Below are positions 1-10,931 of a DNA stretch of 64,000 nt, piece by piece; position 1 is the first letter of the stretch; every line of letters begins with the position of its first letter. Where the stretch lies: NCBI GenBank assembly GCA_905250025.1, contig CAJNOJ010000367.1, forward strand, positions 1 through 64,000, read 5' to 3'. The DNA is from Adineta ricciae (taxonomy: Eukaryota > Rotifera > Eurotatoria > Adinetida > Adinetidae). Under the pieces are notes generated by a model that saw nothing but the letters and a program-made list of their open reading frames with translations, searched no databases and was not told where the DNA came from. The position numbers were made by a program, and so were the translations under genes.

Positions 1-1140
1 TATAAATATCTTTTGACAAAACCCGATTTGCTGAAAAAAATTCGATCGTCAGATAAGTATAGTCATGTTGCAAAGATTCCACGAATCGTTTGAAAATAAT
101 GTTCATGTATGCATTTACTTGATACGTTTTGATTTGTAAATTAATAGTTAGTTGATTTTGATTTTCTATGTCTTTTTCAACGTTTGAATAACTATTCATG
201 AAATAAATGTCGATCAAAAAAATCCTTCAATTCTATGTTTTCGATTCTGACTCGATTATTAGAAACTTTTTTGGTAATTATTCTGCCATCAAAATGCAGG
301 AAAGTATTCGCATTGATCAAGCAGGTTAGTGCTTGAGATAATCCAGTGGAATGTCATCTAATAACCTTTGCGATTTCGTACAAACAGCTCCTGATTTTCC
401 TCCTGATTTGAGATGAAAAATCTCCTGATAAACTCCTGATTTTTTTCTGAAAACTCCTGATTTTGAAAATTTATATTTGGCATCCCTGACTTATAGTGTC
501 ATTGGTGTGTTTATCCGAATTATGGCGAAAATTTATAATATTTAAGAGACGACCGCGACAAACAACTACGATACCTCTCGTCATCGCACCCCAACGAAGA
601 AATTCATTCCCCACACAAAAGTAAACCGATTTTACATAGTTTTTTGCAGTTTTAGAAAACTAATTTGTCTGTGTCAGATCACATCTTCAGAAAGAAAAAC
701 AGAGTTGGTTTGACGTTGTTGTTACAGACTTGGCTCATTCTATTGAAAGAGACACAAAGTAGTTCTTTCTATTGATATCACATAGGACATTATTACCCAT
801 GTCGTGATTAATCGCGATTTATCAAAACGATGAACGTTCACCGAATTTATTATCAAATAGTTAAAAAACAAGCATGGATTTACTTATTGAAGTTTATTTT
901 CAAAAAAGATTATCAGTAATTGAGAAGAATATGATTTAAAAATTGAAATATATTGAAGAAATAGAGACCCAGACAAAAAAACCAACATTAAATTAGTAAT
1001 CAGGATGTGTTAGACTACTGAGTTAAATGATATGAAAGCTAAACGTCTAATAACACTACAAAGACAGAACAAATATTTTCCTCTTGGAGTGAGTGTATAA
1101 ATGAGAAGTTGCAAATTTATTTTTCAGTCAGAATAGCCAG
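1..1140. other. Gene-free AT-rich stretch
   Basis: No convincing coding region, RNA gene or mobile element is visible on either strand. The only structure is a short cluster of a direct repeat between 387 and 475, listed separately. Confidence 0.6.
387..475 (+). repeat. Short direct-repeat cluster (CTCCTGATTT-like)
   Basis: The words CTCCTGATTT or CTCCTGATAA recur five times within about 90 bases at irregular spacing. No coding potential is seen. It is probably a decayed minisatellite. Confidence 0.6.
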
Positions 1141-1908
1141 TTACTCTGTGTCTTCAAATGGCGTTGGAGGTAGAGGAAGACCACGATTTGGAAAAACTGG
1201 TGTATCCACAGCTGCTTCGTTGCGGAGTTCCTTCATAAGTCGATAGAGTTTCTTGAAGTGAGTTACCCATTGTTCTATCTTTTGCTCATCGTCACCGTTA
1301 ATGTCAGCGGCATATGCGAGAAGTTCCCCAGGATGTAAATCTGTGACATCTAAGATTGCTCGAGATGCATACACGATTGTTATGCTTTCATAATAGGTGA
1401 CAAAACCGGTGGATTCCAAAGTATATTTGTACATACCGATGTCAACCCGGTAGAAAGCTAGACCATGTGGAACAATAAGAAACTTACGTAGAGTCGAAGA
1501 TCCAGCAGCTGAATTGCCCAAGAACACATTAAATGCACCCTGGGCTATGTGAATCACCGAGTCTTGAAATTGTTTAGCTCTTTCATTGCCTTCTGCACTT
1601 CCATCGCTCTTATTGACATCAAATAATCCTTTGATCAAATTTTGAACTCCCGCCGTAATATCTGAGGCAGGAGTCTTTGAAGTTGCAATACCAATAAACT
1701 CACTTTCGCGATCTTGTCGACCTCCAACGACTTGCCATCCTCGTGTTTCATTGGGATTCTTCAATTTGTCCACTATTTCGAGATGAAATCCATGGTTGAT
1801 TAATTTAGCTGTTTCTTCCATCTGTTTCAGATTTTCCCTGGCCATTTTGGCCGCTTCATCGGTGCCAGCATTCAATGAATCTCTTGCTGATGATATAACG
1901 CCACCCAT
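1141..1908 (-). CDS. Unknown 255-residue protein, possibly N-myristoylated
   Basis: Uninterrupted 255-codon single-exon reading frame starting at the ATG at 1908 and ending TAA at 1141. I do not recognise the family. The N-terminus MGGVIS fits the MGxxxS pattern for N-myristoylation. Residues 10-40 are charged and helical-looking, the middle (about 130-180) is more hydrophobic and beta-like, and the C-terminus is proline-rich (PLPPTPFEDTE). There is no signal peptide and no clear membrane segment, so a cytoplasmic or membrane-anchored protein is likely. An AT-rich stretch with TATA-like words lies at 1920-1970, upstream of the start. Amino-acid usage is balanced and non-repetitive, which supports a real gene. 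It is isolated from other genes and carries no sign of decay. Confidence 0.7.
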   Translation of the reverse strand: MGGVISSARDSLNAGTDEAAKMARENLKQMEETAKLINHGFHLEIVDKLKNPNETRGWQVVGGRQDRESEFIGIATSKTPASDITAGVQNLIKGLFDVNKSDGSAEGNERAKQFQDSVIHIAQGAFNVFLGNSAAGSSTLRKFLIVPHGLAFYRVDIGMYKYTLESTGFVTYYESITIVYASRAILDVTDLHPGELLAYAADINGDDEQKIEQWVTHFKKLYRLMKELRNEAAVDTPVFPNRGLPLPPTPFEDTE

Positions 1909-4386
1909 GATCTATAGTATAAAAAAACGAATTGATTTAACTATATATATTTATAAAAAATAAAATCCGATGAATTATATTATGTATTTTTCCAGTTTGG
2001 AATCAGTTCAGTTCCGTTTCACTTAAATTCAGAACGAACTACAATATGAATTTTGGTATCATTGGATGTTATATGTAAAATTGAGATAGAGATAGTTACT
2101 TACTACTTAGTTTGATCGACGATTAAAAGTAAAATGCCATCGTTCGAAGTAATGATCTATTTATATGCGCGTTTACAGAGAGTGTGCGCGAAAGAAATAG
2201 AAAAAAGCGCGCAGAGTAATGCTTCAATGATTTTTTTCTTTTGGCGAATTCAAAATATAGTTTTGCAAATCCTCGGAATGTTTAAGTTTTGTTCTATGAA
2301 ACACACGAATGATACCGTAAATATATTGAAGGCTATATATATTTTTATTCTGTACATCTGAAGGTTTCCCAATAACCAGGTCATTGTGGCTCAGTCGGTT
2401 CCGGCCGGAATTTTAAACGGATCCAGTCGTCGGAAAGATCGTCCTATGAATTAGCATTGTCTATATCTTATTTTATTCTACTATTATATATCTCTGAGAA
2501 TGCCAGTTGAAAGAATAATCACCACTGTTTTATCTAACATTATAAAAAAGGTTTTTAAAAGGTGAATTTTCTTTTAGAACTAAAAGTTAAGTGCATTTAA
2601 AAGGAACTAGTCAAACAAATTTTAAATAAATGTGAATAAAGTTCATATACTTGAGCTTAGGGATATCTACTCTTTTTTAAAAATATTACAATAAATAATG
2701 GAGTACTTAATTTATTGGTATATACTTTCCGCTCCTTTTTTCCTTTTAATATCGCAAAAGCCGATGAAAATATTCGAAGTTCGAGTACCCGGCCGATTGG
2801 CAAATCTCTAGACTTATGTTGAAGATCTGTATTGTAGTATAGCTTTAATCGTTCAGGTTTTTGATGAACTTCAGAAGTTTATTACACCATCGTACACTAG
2901 ATGAAGGCGTGAATATGAGTCTGAATGTTTAATCGGTCTTTGTCTATCCAAATCCACATTTTTAAGATGATAAGTTCAAACTTTTAGAAAAAGACGAAGT
3001 TAAGCAGTGACTAGATCGATTTCAGAGTAACTGATAGATGTTTGTCTGTACAAACATCATTTATTTATTTCCAGAGGCTATTCTTGTCATGAAACTAGGT
3101 AAGACGATTGCTTAATGTTATAAAACGAGGAAAAAAAAGATATACATGTGCTTTTATTAATAGCTTTGCAGTCATACTTCAGTGAGTTTTGTATTTGCCT
3201 GTATTATATCAACTGATAGTTTTATCGATTATTGCATATTATATACATAATATGTCATAAAGTTTCATTTTTACTAACGACAAAATCGATGGAGCATTGA
3301 AAATACTCCTTGGATATCCAATCGATGTAAAAAAGTATGTAGGAATATATTTCTGGGCAATTGTTCTTAAGGACTCATTTAAAATTAATTCCATTAACAA
3401 TACTATAATTGTGAGTAAGTATTTTAAATCTTTTTTTGTGTTACATATAATGCTGCAAAGAATCACGCTAACCCGAAACCCCCTATAGCTAAGAAAGAAT
3501 AGATTGAGTACCTCTTGCAATTTTTTTCTAGTTATAGTGTTGAATTTGTCTAAAAAAGCTGCATTTAAATTGTTCGATGAATAACATAGACTTGGACAGC
3601 ATATAATCAGTTATAGTTCATGCTAGACTGCGCCATAACTAAGAGGAACTAAATAATAGAAGTTAGCATATAGTTTTGCATCAATTAAACCATACTCTCG
3701 ACATAAAAAGGCCATTTCGTGTTAGAGCGTAACGCTCAAGAAAATTTTCGAAAGTATCTAATGGAAGACCGTAGACTTTTTCGACGACTTTCTCTAGCGA
3801 GTATATGCCTAGAGAAACTAGTAAATGAATGAGAAATAACTTCGTAAAATATTTATAATTACTCATTTAGTGCGGATGAGAATTTTTTGTTTAATATTAT
3901 GACATCGAAGATATTATCAAACTTATTGTACAAGACTGGGTTTTTGCCTCCTAAAAAAAGAAATGCTTTTACACTGTTTTAGCTACACTCAATATAATAA
4001 AAGACATCAATATCATGTGTTGTTTGCCCACTTCGTATCAAAGGAAAAACAATTCATCTATGTTGTACAATTTATTTGGAACATCCATTCTCAACGCGAC
4101 ACCAATCACGAACTATCAGAAGATTACAGCTGGTAAACTAACTATTAATAAAATAGTCCAACAACTGCCAGTATGAAGATTTGAAATCAAAGAAATGAAA
4201 AATATTCCAAATACTCTTTCTACAACCGAATCATTATTCTTTTATCAAACATCGACTTTCCAACCGAAGTCTTTGCAACTGAACAGTGAGTTAATGCAAC
4301 ATGGATTACTGAAAGATAGTAAAGAACCTTGCCTGACTGACTTATAAATAACTCTTTAAGCTATTTGGAACTAACGGAGAAAAGTG
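1909..4386. other. Intergenic, no recognised gene
   Basis: AT-rich sequence with only short, compositionally biased open frames on both strands. I found no family signature and no clear repeat. The part just before the tandem array (about 4020-4350) may be decayed coding DNA of the adjoining retroelement, but I cannot show it. Confidence 0.45.
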
Positions 4387-4724
4387 TGATGTCCGTCATT
4401 TGTGACATCCAGGAATGCTTGCTACTAACAAAATCCAATGTGATGTCCGTCATTTGTGACATCCAGGAATGCTTGCTACTAACAAAATCCAATGTGATGT
4501 CCGTCATTTGTGACATCCAGGAATGCTTGCTACTAACAAAATCCAATGTGATGTCCGTCATTTGTGACATCCAGGAATGCTTGCTACTAACAAAATCCAA
4601 TGTGATGTCCGTCATTTGTGACATCCAGGAATGCTTGCTACTAACAAAATCCAATGTGATGTCCGTCATTTGTGACATCCAGGAATGCTTGCTACTAACA
4701 AAATCCAATGTGATGTCCGTCATT
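4387..4724. repeat. 54-bp tandem array, six full units plus a partial one
   Basis: Units start at 4387, 4441, 4495, 4549, 4603 and 4657; a seventh is cut at 4724 by the n at 4725. The full units appear identical. The period is 54 bases, a multiple of three, so both strands stay open as 18-residue repeats; this is a by-product of the period and not evidence of a gene. Each unit contains the inverted pair GATGTC...GACATC. The true copy number is unknown because the array runs into an assembly junction. Confidence 0.92.
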
Positions 4725-4725
4725 N
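4725..4725. other. Single-n assembly junction
   Basis: One ambiguous base separates the tandem array from the Penelope-like fragment. Its form matches the four junctions at 28625, 37796, 45379 and 55558, so array and element may not be adjacent in the genome. Confidence 0.8.
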
Positions 4726-5548
4726 TGATGAGAACATACGAATCAAATATTCGATTGGCTTCAAAGCCGAATTTCTAGATGTTCAAGTAGAAAATCATCG
4801 TGGATCATTGAAAACAGCCGTCTATCGGAAGCCAGCAGCTGAGCCTTATATACTGCTGTATGCATCTGATCATTCGTGTCATGTACACGTTAACATACCG
4901 TACGAAGCATGATTGCATGCTGTTCGATTGTGTTCCGATGTGTATGCGTTTGATAATGAGCGATTGATCATCCAAATCAAACTTCTTCTCAACAAATATC
5001 CACTACGGTTTGTTAAGTATCACTTCGATCGATTCTTTCGATTGGATCAGGTACCGAAAGTCTTCACAAAACTTGATGCTGAACAACATTAAGCATTGCG
5101 TCAGAAATTCTTACATTTGCCTACGCGACATGAAAAGAAGTATCAACGACTAGTAGAAGACAAAACGGGTGATGAGCTATTGAAGCATTGTGAGCAATTG
5201 GCAACGAAACAATGCAATAAGAAGCTTTTGATGGTGCAACACACGTTCGAGAGTGGTCCGTCAATAGAATTCAAACGTCAGTTTCGACAATTAAGGACGA
5301 AATATTATGCCTATACAGGTTCACTTGCGAGAGATGTACGTGTCATGATTACAACACTGTGCAATCCATCATTGAATGAACTCTTTGTTCGGAAGAAGCC
5401 ACTTGCATCGTTCTTGACTAAGATGGAAACATCGTTGGAAACGGAACATGGACAGAAAATATTAGGAGGAGGAGGAGAAGGAGGAAAAGAAACACTTGTT
5501 GTTGATATTTTTCGAATTGTAAGTGTTCGTTTCTGTATGATCATTTGA
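4726..5548 (+). pseudogene. Penelope-like retroelement, 3' part of reverse transcriptase (decayed)
   Basis: The translation carries hallmarks of the C-terminal part of Penelope-like (PLE) reverse transcriptases: FLDVQVENHRG, then AVYRKPAAEPYILLYASDH, then HVNIPYEA followed by HAVRLCSDVYAFDNERL and a KYPLRFVKYHFDRFF segment. In-frame stops interrupt it at 4910 (TGA, probably replacing a leucine) and again near 5093 (TAA). From 5096 a basic region with CNPSLNELFVRKKPL continues to about 5548. The RT core and any GIY-YIG domain are absent; the 5' end is cut by the n at 4725. Bdelloid Athena elements are PLEs lacking the endonuclease and are associated with telomeres; assignment to Athena is inference. 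The element is dead as it stands. Confidence 0.8.
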
Positions 5549-5639
5549 CATGTGTATGCTTGAAATAAACGTGTGTGATTGTAATTTAGACGGATCATTT
5601 AGTAGACAGAAGAAAGATGTTGTATGTGTTTGTTTTATA

Positions 5640-6390
5640 CTTTAGATTTAAGTATATTCGTTCATTCGTGGAACACACCTAGCCGCAAGAAAACGACCCA
5701 GGAAACGCCACTAGTGAAGAGACTTCTCGATGGTCTCATACCAAAGAGAATAACAAAATGAAAGAGCGCGGCGGAGAAAATCACTGAAGATGATGGTGAA
5801 TTTTCGATACATAATGAGCTCGTCAGCAGATCTGCTTCGGTCATCAAACGGCACAAAGACGTGCCACAAAGATCAAGAGCGTCGCCAGATCCGACTCTTG
5901 AAGGTGAGGTGCCTTGAAGTAAAGGAGATGGAAATAAACAAGACGCATCAACAGTAAGATCAACGTTTGTTTGATGTGTATGTACAAATGGAGTTCATCT
6001 GCTATTTCTCATTCGACAGGAGACTCCATCGATGACTGTCAACAGTCAGTTCTGCTATTCGCCAATGTATCGAAGATATTTTGGCCTAACACCTCCAAAT
6101 CCACGGCTATGTAATCATCGATTATTAGAGGATTATATGGAGGAGGAAGAAATGCCATGGACATGGGTAGGTAGAATGAAAGAGATCTTGAGGATAGATG
6201 TGAAGATGCGGAGAACTTCCAAAAACTAATCGAGTTTTGCTCTCGTGCAGATTGATGTTGGCAATGCACGTGAACGGCGCGAACAAGGCGAGCAAGAGGC
6301 CAAAGATGAAGCAAGCAGATTGACTTCTCGTTCCTCACCATCAAGCAAGCAAACATCAATGATGGCTCGTCTTGGAGATGGATATTAAAT
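5640..6390 (+). pseudogene. Probable downstream exons of the Penelope-like element
   Basis: After a likely donor (GTAAGT at about 5519) three coding-looking stretches follow on the same strand. 5655-5912 reads as a basic, serine-rich segment with one in-frame TGA near 5758. 6021-6170 lies behind an acceptor-like TTCGACAG. 6251-6388 reads as a charged Arg/Glu-rich tail ending TAA, behind CTCTCGTGCAG. Phases do not join cleanly, so the exon model is uncertain. PLEs of rotifers are known to carry introns, which is why I attach these to the element. It could instead be an unrelated accessory gene. Confidence 0.4.
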
Positions 6391-6795
6391 GGTCGGTCAT
6401 GTAATGTACTTTTGGTTGTTTCTCTTCGTGATTGTATTTATTTGATTCGTTTAATTAGAGAAAGAATAGAAACATACGTACATTCATGTCTAGTCTGTTT
6501 GTTGTTAAATATAGATAGCTTTAGTTAGAATCTGTTTTTATGTTACGGAGTGAGAGAGAGAGGCAGAGAGAGAGGCCGCTCTAAAATAGATAAGGTGAAG
6601 ACAACACTATTGTGGACCATATTAAGGCCGACCAGTTTCCTTCGACTAGCTACGAGTAATCGAATATGGTAGTGCTTGTCTATTGATCCTTCATCTTGAA
6701 GTCATCTCGTCAGAATAGTTAGAACATAATATTTGAATGTCAGCTACATAGGTAGAGAGCAGGGTAGACGTCACATTGAGACGTAGGACACAACA
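6391..6795. other. Element 3' non-coding region
   Basis: Non-coding sequence between the last likely element exon and the first hammerhead-like motif, with a GA-rich low-complexity patch at 6550-6575. A copy of the arm word ATGGTAG lies at about 6666 without a hammerhead core after it. Confidence 0.4.
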
Positions 6796-6925
6796 ATCGA
6801 TCATGGTAGCTCAATACATGTAATGCTAGTATACGTAAACATTAGGAGAGAGATTGTTTACATACTGGTATTACAATGCATAAAAGCCATCTGACGAGAC
6901 CTGTGTGAGCAAGGTCGAAACCGGT
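6796..6925 (+). ncRNA. Hammerhead ribozyme-like motif 1 (long stem I)
   Basis: Core CTGACGAG at 6891-6898, stem II ACCT/AGGT closing a GTGTGAGCA loop, then CGAAAC at 6916-6921. Upstream, TC at 6801-6802 precedes ATGG, which pairs with CCAT just before the core (stem I); this places cleavage after 6802. Stem III would pair bases 6796-6800 with CCGGT after GAAA, with one A-C mismatch next to the core. Between the stem I arms lies a long imperfect hairpin (about 6815-6876). Hammerhead motifs are known in Penelope-like elements, and the strand matches the element above. All invariant core residues are present; self-cleavage is inference. Confidence 0.6.
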
Positions 6926-7045
6926 AAAAGTTCCACACATATACGAACGAGTTTTCGTTGTCATATAAGATTTAGCCACATCATGACATATCGTTGCAAG
7001 ACATGGAGTAAGGAAAGATTGACTTGAACAACCGTTTGAGTTCGT

Positions 7046-7212
7046 GATTGTCGTCGTGGTAGCTCTTGTCTATGACTCTCAGAACGAGGAGAGAGTCATA
7101 GAAGAGTATCAACATTCACATATCGTATGATCAACATATGCTGTGTGAATATTATATGATACTGAAGACATAAAGCCAGCTGAGGGGACCCTTGAGCAAG
7201 GTCAAAACCTCA
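7046..7212 (+). ncRNA. Hammerhead ribozyme-like motif 2 (degenerate)
   Basis: Same layout as motif 1. GTC then GTGGTAGCTC at 7053-7065 forms the 5' arm, an internal perfect hairpin (TATGACTCTC with GAGAGTCATA) sits in stem I, then CCAG CTGAGGGG at 7176-7187, stem II with loop TTGAGCA, and CAAAAC. Two invariant core bases are changed (CTGANGA to CTGAGGG, CGAAA to CAAAA), so it is probably inactive. Confidence 0.5.
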
Positions 7213-7897
7213 ATAGTTTATATGCATTCCAGCGGTATGTTCATTTATTACAAGATCATCGACATAGTGTCAAATTGTGCATTTACAGATGATAGTCATT
7301 GATGGTCGATAGACAAACGAATGAAGAATATGAATGCAATGTAACAAAATCTGCCTTTTTGTGTGTGTTCGATTGTCTTTGAAAATAAAATGCATAATTG
7401 TACGCGTTATCGTATCTTTCTACTCATACAAACGTGTATTTTTAGATTGTGACTAAATTTAAATATCTCTACGATTTTGGAAATATGTCCTATACATATC
7501 GTGATACTGTGGGAAACATAGTTTCGGCAGCGTTTGTTCGGGCGTTGAGACGAGCTGTAAGAAGAAGACACATATCAGCTGTTTACTAACTATCCATGAA
7601 AACACATGTGCATATCCTTGGACATCAATGTTCAAGCTCGCCGTCCGAAAGATTGGATTTATTTGTGGTGAGTAGCATGCCAGGTGAAGATAACGCTAAT
7701 ATGGACTGCAAAATCGGTCGACCGGCGTTCTTCGGTGAGGAGACTTACACTAGAATAGCAGTTGTCTAAGGATCCGTCTGCTTGCAAACGTCGTAAGGTG
7801 ATTTGCAAAAACAATAATACACGAATGACACCAACTACCCTCGAGTTACAGACAACGAGCCTCAGTTAAGAATCTGAATAGATAAATCCGATGAATA

Positions 7898-8020
7898 ACC
7901 GGCCATGGTAGCTCTCGAAACGTGCCATCGAAGTGTTTCAAAGGCCGACGATCTTAGACAGCCAACAGTGTCATTAACGAAACGCCATCTGATGAGACCT
8001 ATGAGCAAGGTCGAAACTGG
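7898..8020 (+). ncRNA. Hammerhead ribozyme-like motif 3
   Basis: The core is a textbook match: CTGATGAG at 7989-7996, stem II ACCT/AGGT with loop ATGAGCA, CGAAAC at 8012-8017. Stem III pairs CCGG (7899-7902) with CTGG after GAAA, including one G-T wobble. Stem I pairs ATGG(7905-7908) with CCAT(7985-7988). At the cleavage triplet the normally invariant U is C (GCC instead of GUC), which should weaken or abolish cleavage. Flanking arm words are shared with motifs 1 and 2, so all three are copies of one unit. Confidence 0.6.
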
Positions 8021-8745
8021 GAATACACAGTAGAACGAACAACTAAATCCCAACATGTATTCATCAAGCAGAAATAATCTAGAACATTCAAAGTGAAAAA
8101 GCTAACACGAACCCTATTTGAATATAAAACAAACGCCGACGTCGAAAAAAGATTTCATCCAACATGTTCACACCGGTCATCGGAAGATGTATGTTCGAGT
8201 CCTGCTTTGATTTAATGATTTTCTTTAACAAATTATTCGTATTTGTCAAAACATATCTCTGTGATTTCCATTGAATAACTTCACATCGATACAGTCGTGG
8301 CCAAATGGAAAGAGTTCTAATTATCGATTCTTTTATACCTGATTTCCAATCCATCCTCATCCTCACCCACCCTCAAAACATTCTCAAGATGATTAGCAAT
8401 TATTACTCTAATCGTTGGCGCAAAACAGTCGAAATAGACATGAGAGGTAATTGGATCATTGCAGCGCAACTGCGTCGCAATCTGACCACAATAGCAAACA
8501 TGGGAAATTTATCGAAAGTCTTAGGACTAATACGTATATTAGCGTAATAATCAATAAATGGTAAGAAATAGAAAAAGGATTTATTGATTAAGAATATAAA
8601 TGAGAGTCAAGCTATTTGTTGTTGTATGAATCGATATTCAATAACTAAAGAATTGAACTTCAGAATATTGAACAGAATTCTCTGCTCGACGTTTCTTAGT
8701 GACAAGAAATCGATAACTTGTGTAACTTATTGAATTGCCAATACA
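8021..8745. other. Intergenic, nothing recognised
   Basis: AT-rich DNA with short chance reading frames only. A CACCC-rich word (CCTCACCCACCCTC) occurs at about 8362. Confidence 0.4.
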
Positions 8746-9825
8746 TTAAATCAATCCACATGAAAGTCTCGGTGGACCATATTCAAAACCAATACTTCCG
8801 CTGTAAATAGGAATCCAATTACGTCCAACAGTAAGGTTGGCTCCGATCGCATTATTTCCCTCTAACGTAATTAAAATTGGATCACGAGCAACATTAACAT
8901 CCTCAGCACAAAATTGTAATCCTTTAACAACTGACGAACCTCTTTTTAACGTTACATAAAACCCTGTTTGTGTTCCACATCGTTCGGTTACACTATTAGC
9001 ACTATATGTACCATAATTTGTATACGTTGTTAAAGTATTATTATCACACGCATTATTTGGTCCGTCACGAGGATCATAATTTCCAGATCTATAGCTAAGT
9101 GTTGAAGCTGCACTGTTGCCTCCCATTCTAGTGTTATATATTGCATTTAATGTATCATCTGGATGAAGTAATGGAATTAAAACTGAAAAAGAAATTAACG
9201 TATAAATATTTAGCTTCTTTGTCTTTATAACTTTTCTGCTTTTCTCTCTTTAAAGAATTTTCATTTCATATAAACTTTATTTCTGATATTAGATTGTTTT
9301 CTCTTGTGTAATTATATAATTATATAACAAATGAGAAGACAAAGAGATGTAAATATTACTTTTTCAAAGATTATAACAAAATCTATAGATAACCAATGAT
9401 AATTTTGTCTCATTGATTGGAACGAGGTTGACTTTTCTGGACCTTGAATTAAAATTGAAAACTGTTCCGTTGTACTTGATCTAAATGTCGTAACTACTAA
9501 AATATAAACAGTGGATGATTGAAGTTTTGATTGAATCTCAAATTGTATCATATCTTCCATAGCATCATCATTTTTTGCAACGAAATTTTTACAAAGTATC
9601 GTTAGATAAAATTCATTCACAAATAAATATCCGTAAGTATGAATCAAACTGATACTACGAAATGTATAGTCTCATGGTACAGATACATTGAATTGTAATG
9701 CTTCGTAATAATGCTTTCTTAATGATGACTTTACTATCAGCATTTAATTCACTTGTGTAATCATATGTGATGTTTGCTGATATATTTAAAAATGTAGCTA
9801 AAGGAAGTTGGCCAAATTACGTAAA
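8746..9825 (-). pseudogene. Secreted galactose-binding-like domain protein, decayed 3' part
   Basis: Read right to left, a frame at about 9825-9733 gives NISANITYDYTSELNADSK. A shifted frame then gives HYYEALQFNVSVP, an in-frame TGA at 9672-9674, and DYTFRSISLIHTYGYLFVNEF running on to STVYILVVTTFRSSTTEQFSILIQGP. After an intron, from about 9178, comes DDTLNAIYNTRMGGNSAASTL, a cysteine-bearing region (GPNNACDNNT, ERCGTQTG, LQFCAEDV) and the stop at 8746. The last exon resembles F5/8-type or galactose-binding-like modules in extracellular proteins (family call by recollection). One frameshift plus one stop and a missing 5' end mark it as a pseudogene fragment. Confidence 0.6.
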
Positions 9826-9859
9826 CCGTTCTGAATTGATAGGAAAAAAGTCAATATAT

Positions 9860-10900
9860 ACATACCTGGGGTCGAAATCGTTGTTTTATTGCCAACCAGG
9901 ATGGACGTTCCGGCCCACGGAACCAACCGGAACCCGCTGGAAAGCACCCCTTTTCCGCCTCATTCCGTACAGTTCCGCTCAGATCCCGACGGGACTAAGC
10001 GGAAAACCACCGGGAAACTGGCGCAGTATTCCAAACCGGAAAGCATCGGACATGGAACCGGCTCGTTCCTAGTCAATCCCATAGTATGGTTTCCGTCGGG
10101 ACTCACAATACCCGACCGACAAAAAAGTTACCGAAAATATCAGCAAAGAGGTAACCGATCGTACCCTAGGGGAACTGCGCGGAAAAGTCAAACGGATTAT
10201 CTAGGTTTCGGAAACACCGGAACATTCAATCAGCTTCCACCAAAATCCCAAGTCTTTCGACGAATTATTGTCGGATCCCGTCAAATATTCCGACTAAATC
10301 CAGCTGACAGCACTCGATAAGTACTCCCTGATTTCGACCATATCCCAACAGATCCAACGATACCCCAGTAAATTCGGTCCAAAAAAAATGAAAACCATAG
10401 CCACCAGTCAAAAAACTCGGAACCTGTTCACGACTATCATCCACCGCCATAAACACATCCCCCACACCAACAACGCTCAACATCGAAAAATCTCACAACA
10501 CCGACGCATTCAAAAATTTGAGATTTTGGAGAGGATTTAAATGGGATTTTTAATCCGCGATATAAAACATCCCAGATCGAACAATCCGGCACGGAAACGG
10601 CCAGTTCCGCGGTATTCCAGAGATTTCATGGAAGCAGTATTTCCGATGAGCGGATCCGGTAGCCGGGTTTATCTGGTTTGGACCGGAACCGACAGGAGCA
10701 TGTCAAAACCGGTAGCCGGAAACGGTTACCGCATTTCTCCATCGGATTCCTGGCATTTTCCGGGCGGGTTCCGCTCAGATATGGCGAGTTTCCTTAGGAA
10801 TTTAGTCGGAAATTCATGGAATCCTGCTTCAGGAATCATCGTTCTGGGTATCTCATGTCACATTGGGACTTGTATATTTCAACCAGATCGTCGGTCTCAG
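9860..10900. other. GC-richer segment dense in TTCCG/CGGAA words
   Basis: About 1 kb is visibly richer in G+C than its surroundings and packed with TTCCG, CGGAA and CCGG words on both strands. Open frames on each strand are proline/serine/arginine-rich and look like composition artefacts. A second patch of the same word style is the inverted-repeat element at 22152-22405. It is probably a non-coding mobile or foldback-derived sequence; no clear ends were found. Confidence 0.4.
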
Positions 10901-10931
10901 TTGCCGAAACTTGATCGTTGACAGTCATTTC

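Noticed and set aside
2385..2450. TGGCTCAGTCGG resembling a tRNA/SINE A box
   Set aside because: No convincing B box or acceptor stem follows, and no second copy was seen.
2134..3866. Several short AT-rich frames, including 2134-2361 and 3239-3520
   Set aside because: Low-complexity composition, no homology signal and overlap with frames on the other strand.
4361..4778. Two long repeat-protein reading frames, one per strand, over the 54-bp array
   Set aside because: They follow automatically from a period divisible by three without stops; both strands are open, and one crosses the n.
6661..6725. A fourth, reverse-strand hammerhead suggested by CTCGTCAG
   Set aside because: The companion GAAA block and stem II do not line up on that strand.
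8180..8210. A GTTCGAGTCC word resembling a tRNA B box
   Set aside because: No A box at the right distance and no cloverleaf could be folded around it.
9767..10921. Proline/arginine-rich open frames on both strands of the GC-richer segment
   Set aside because: Their residues reflect the TTCCG/CGGAA word bias; no domain, start context or splice sites support them.
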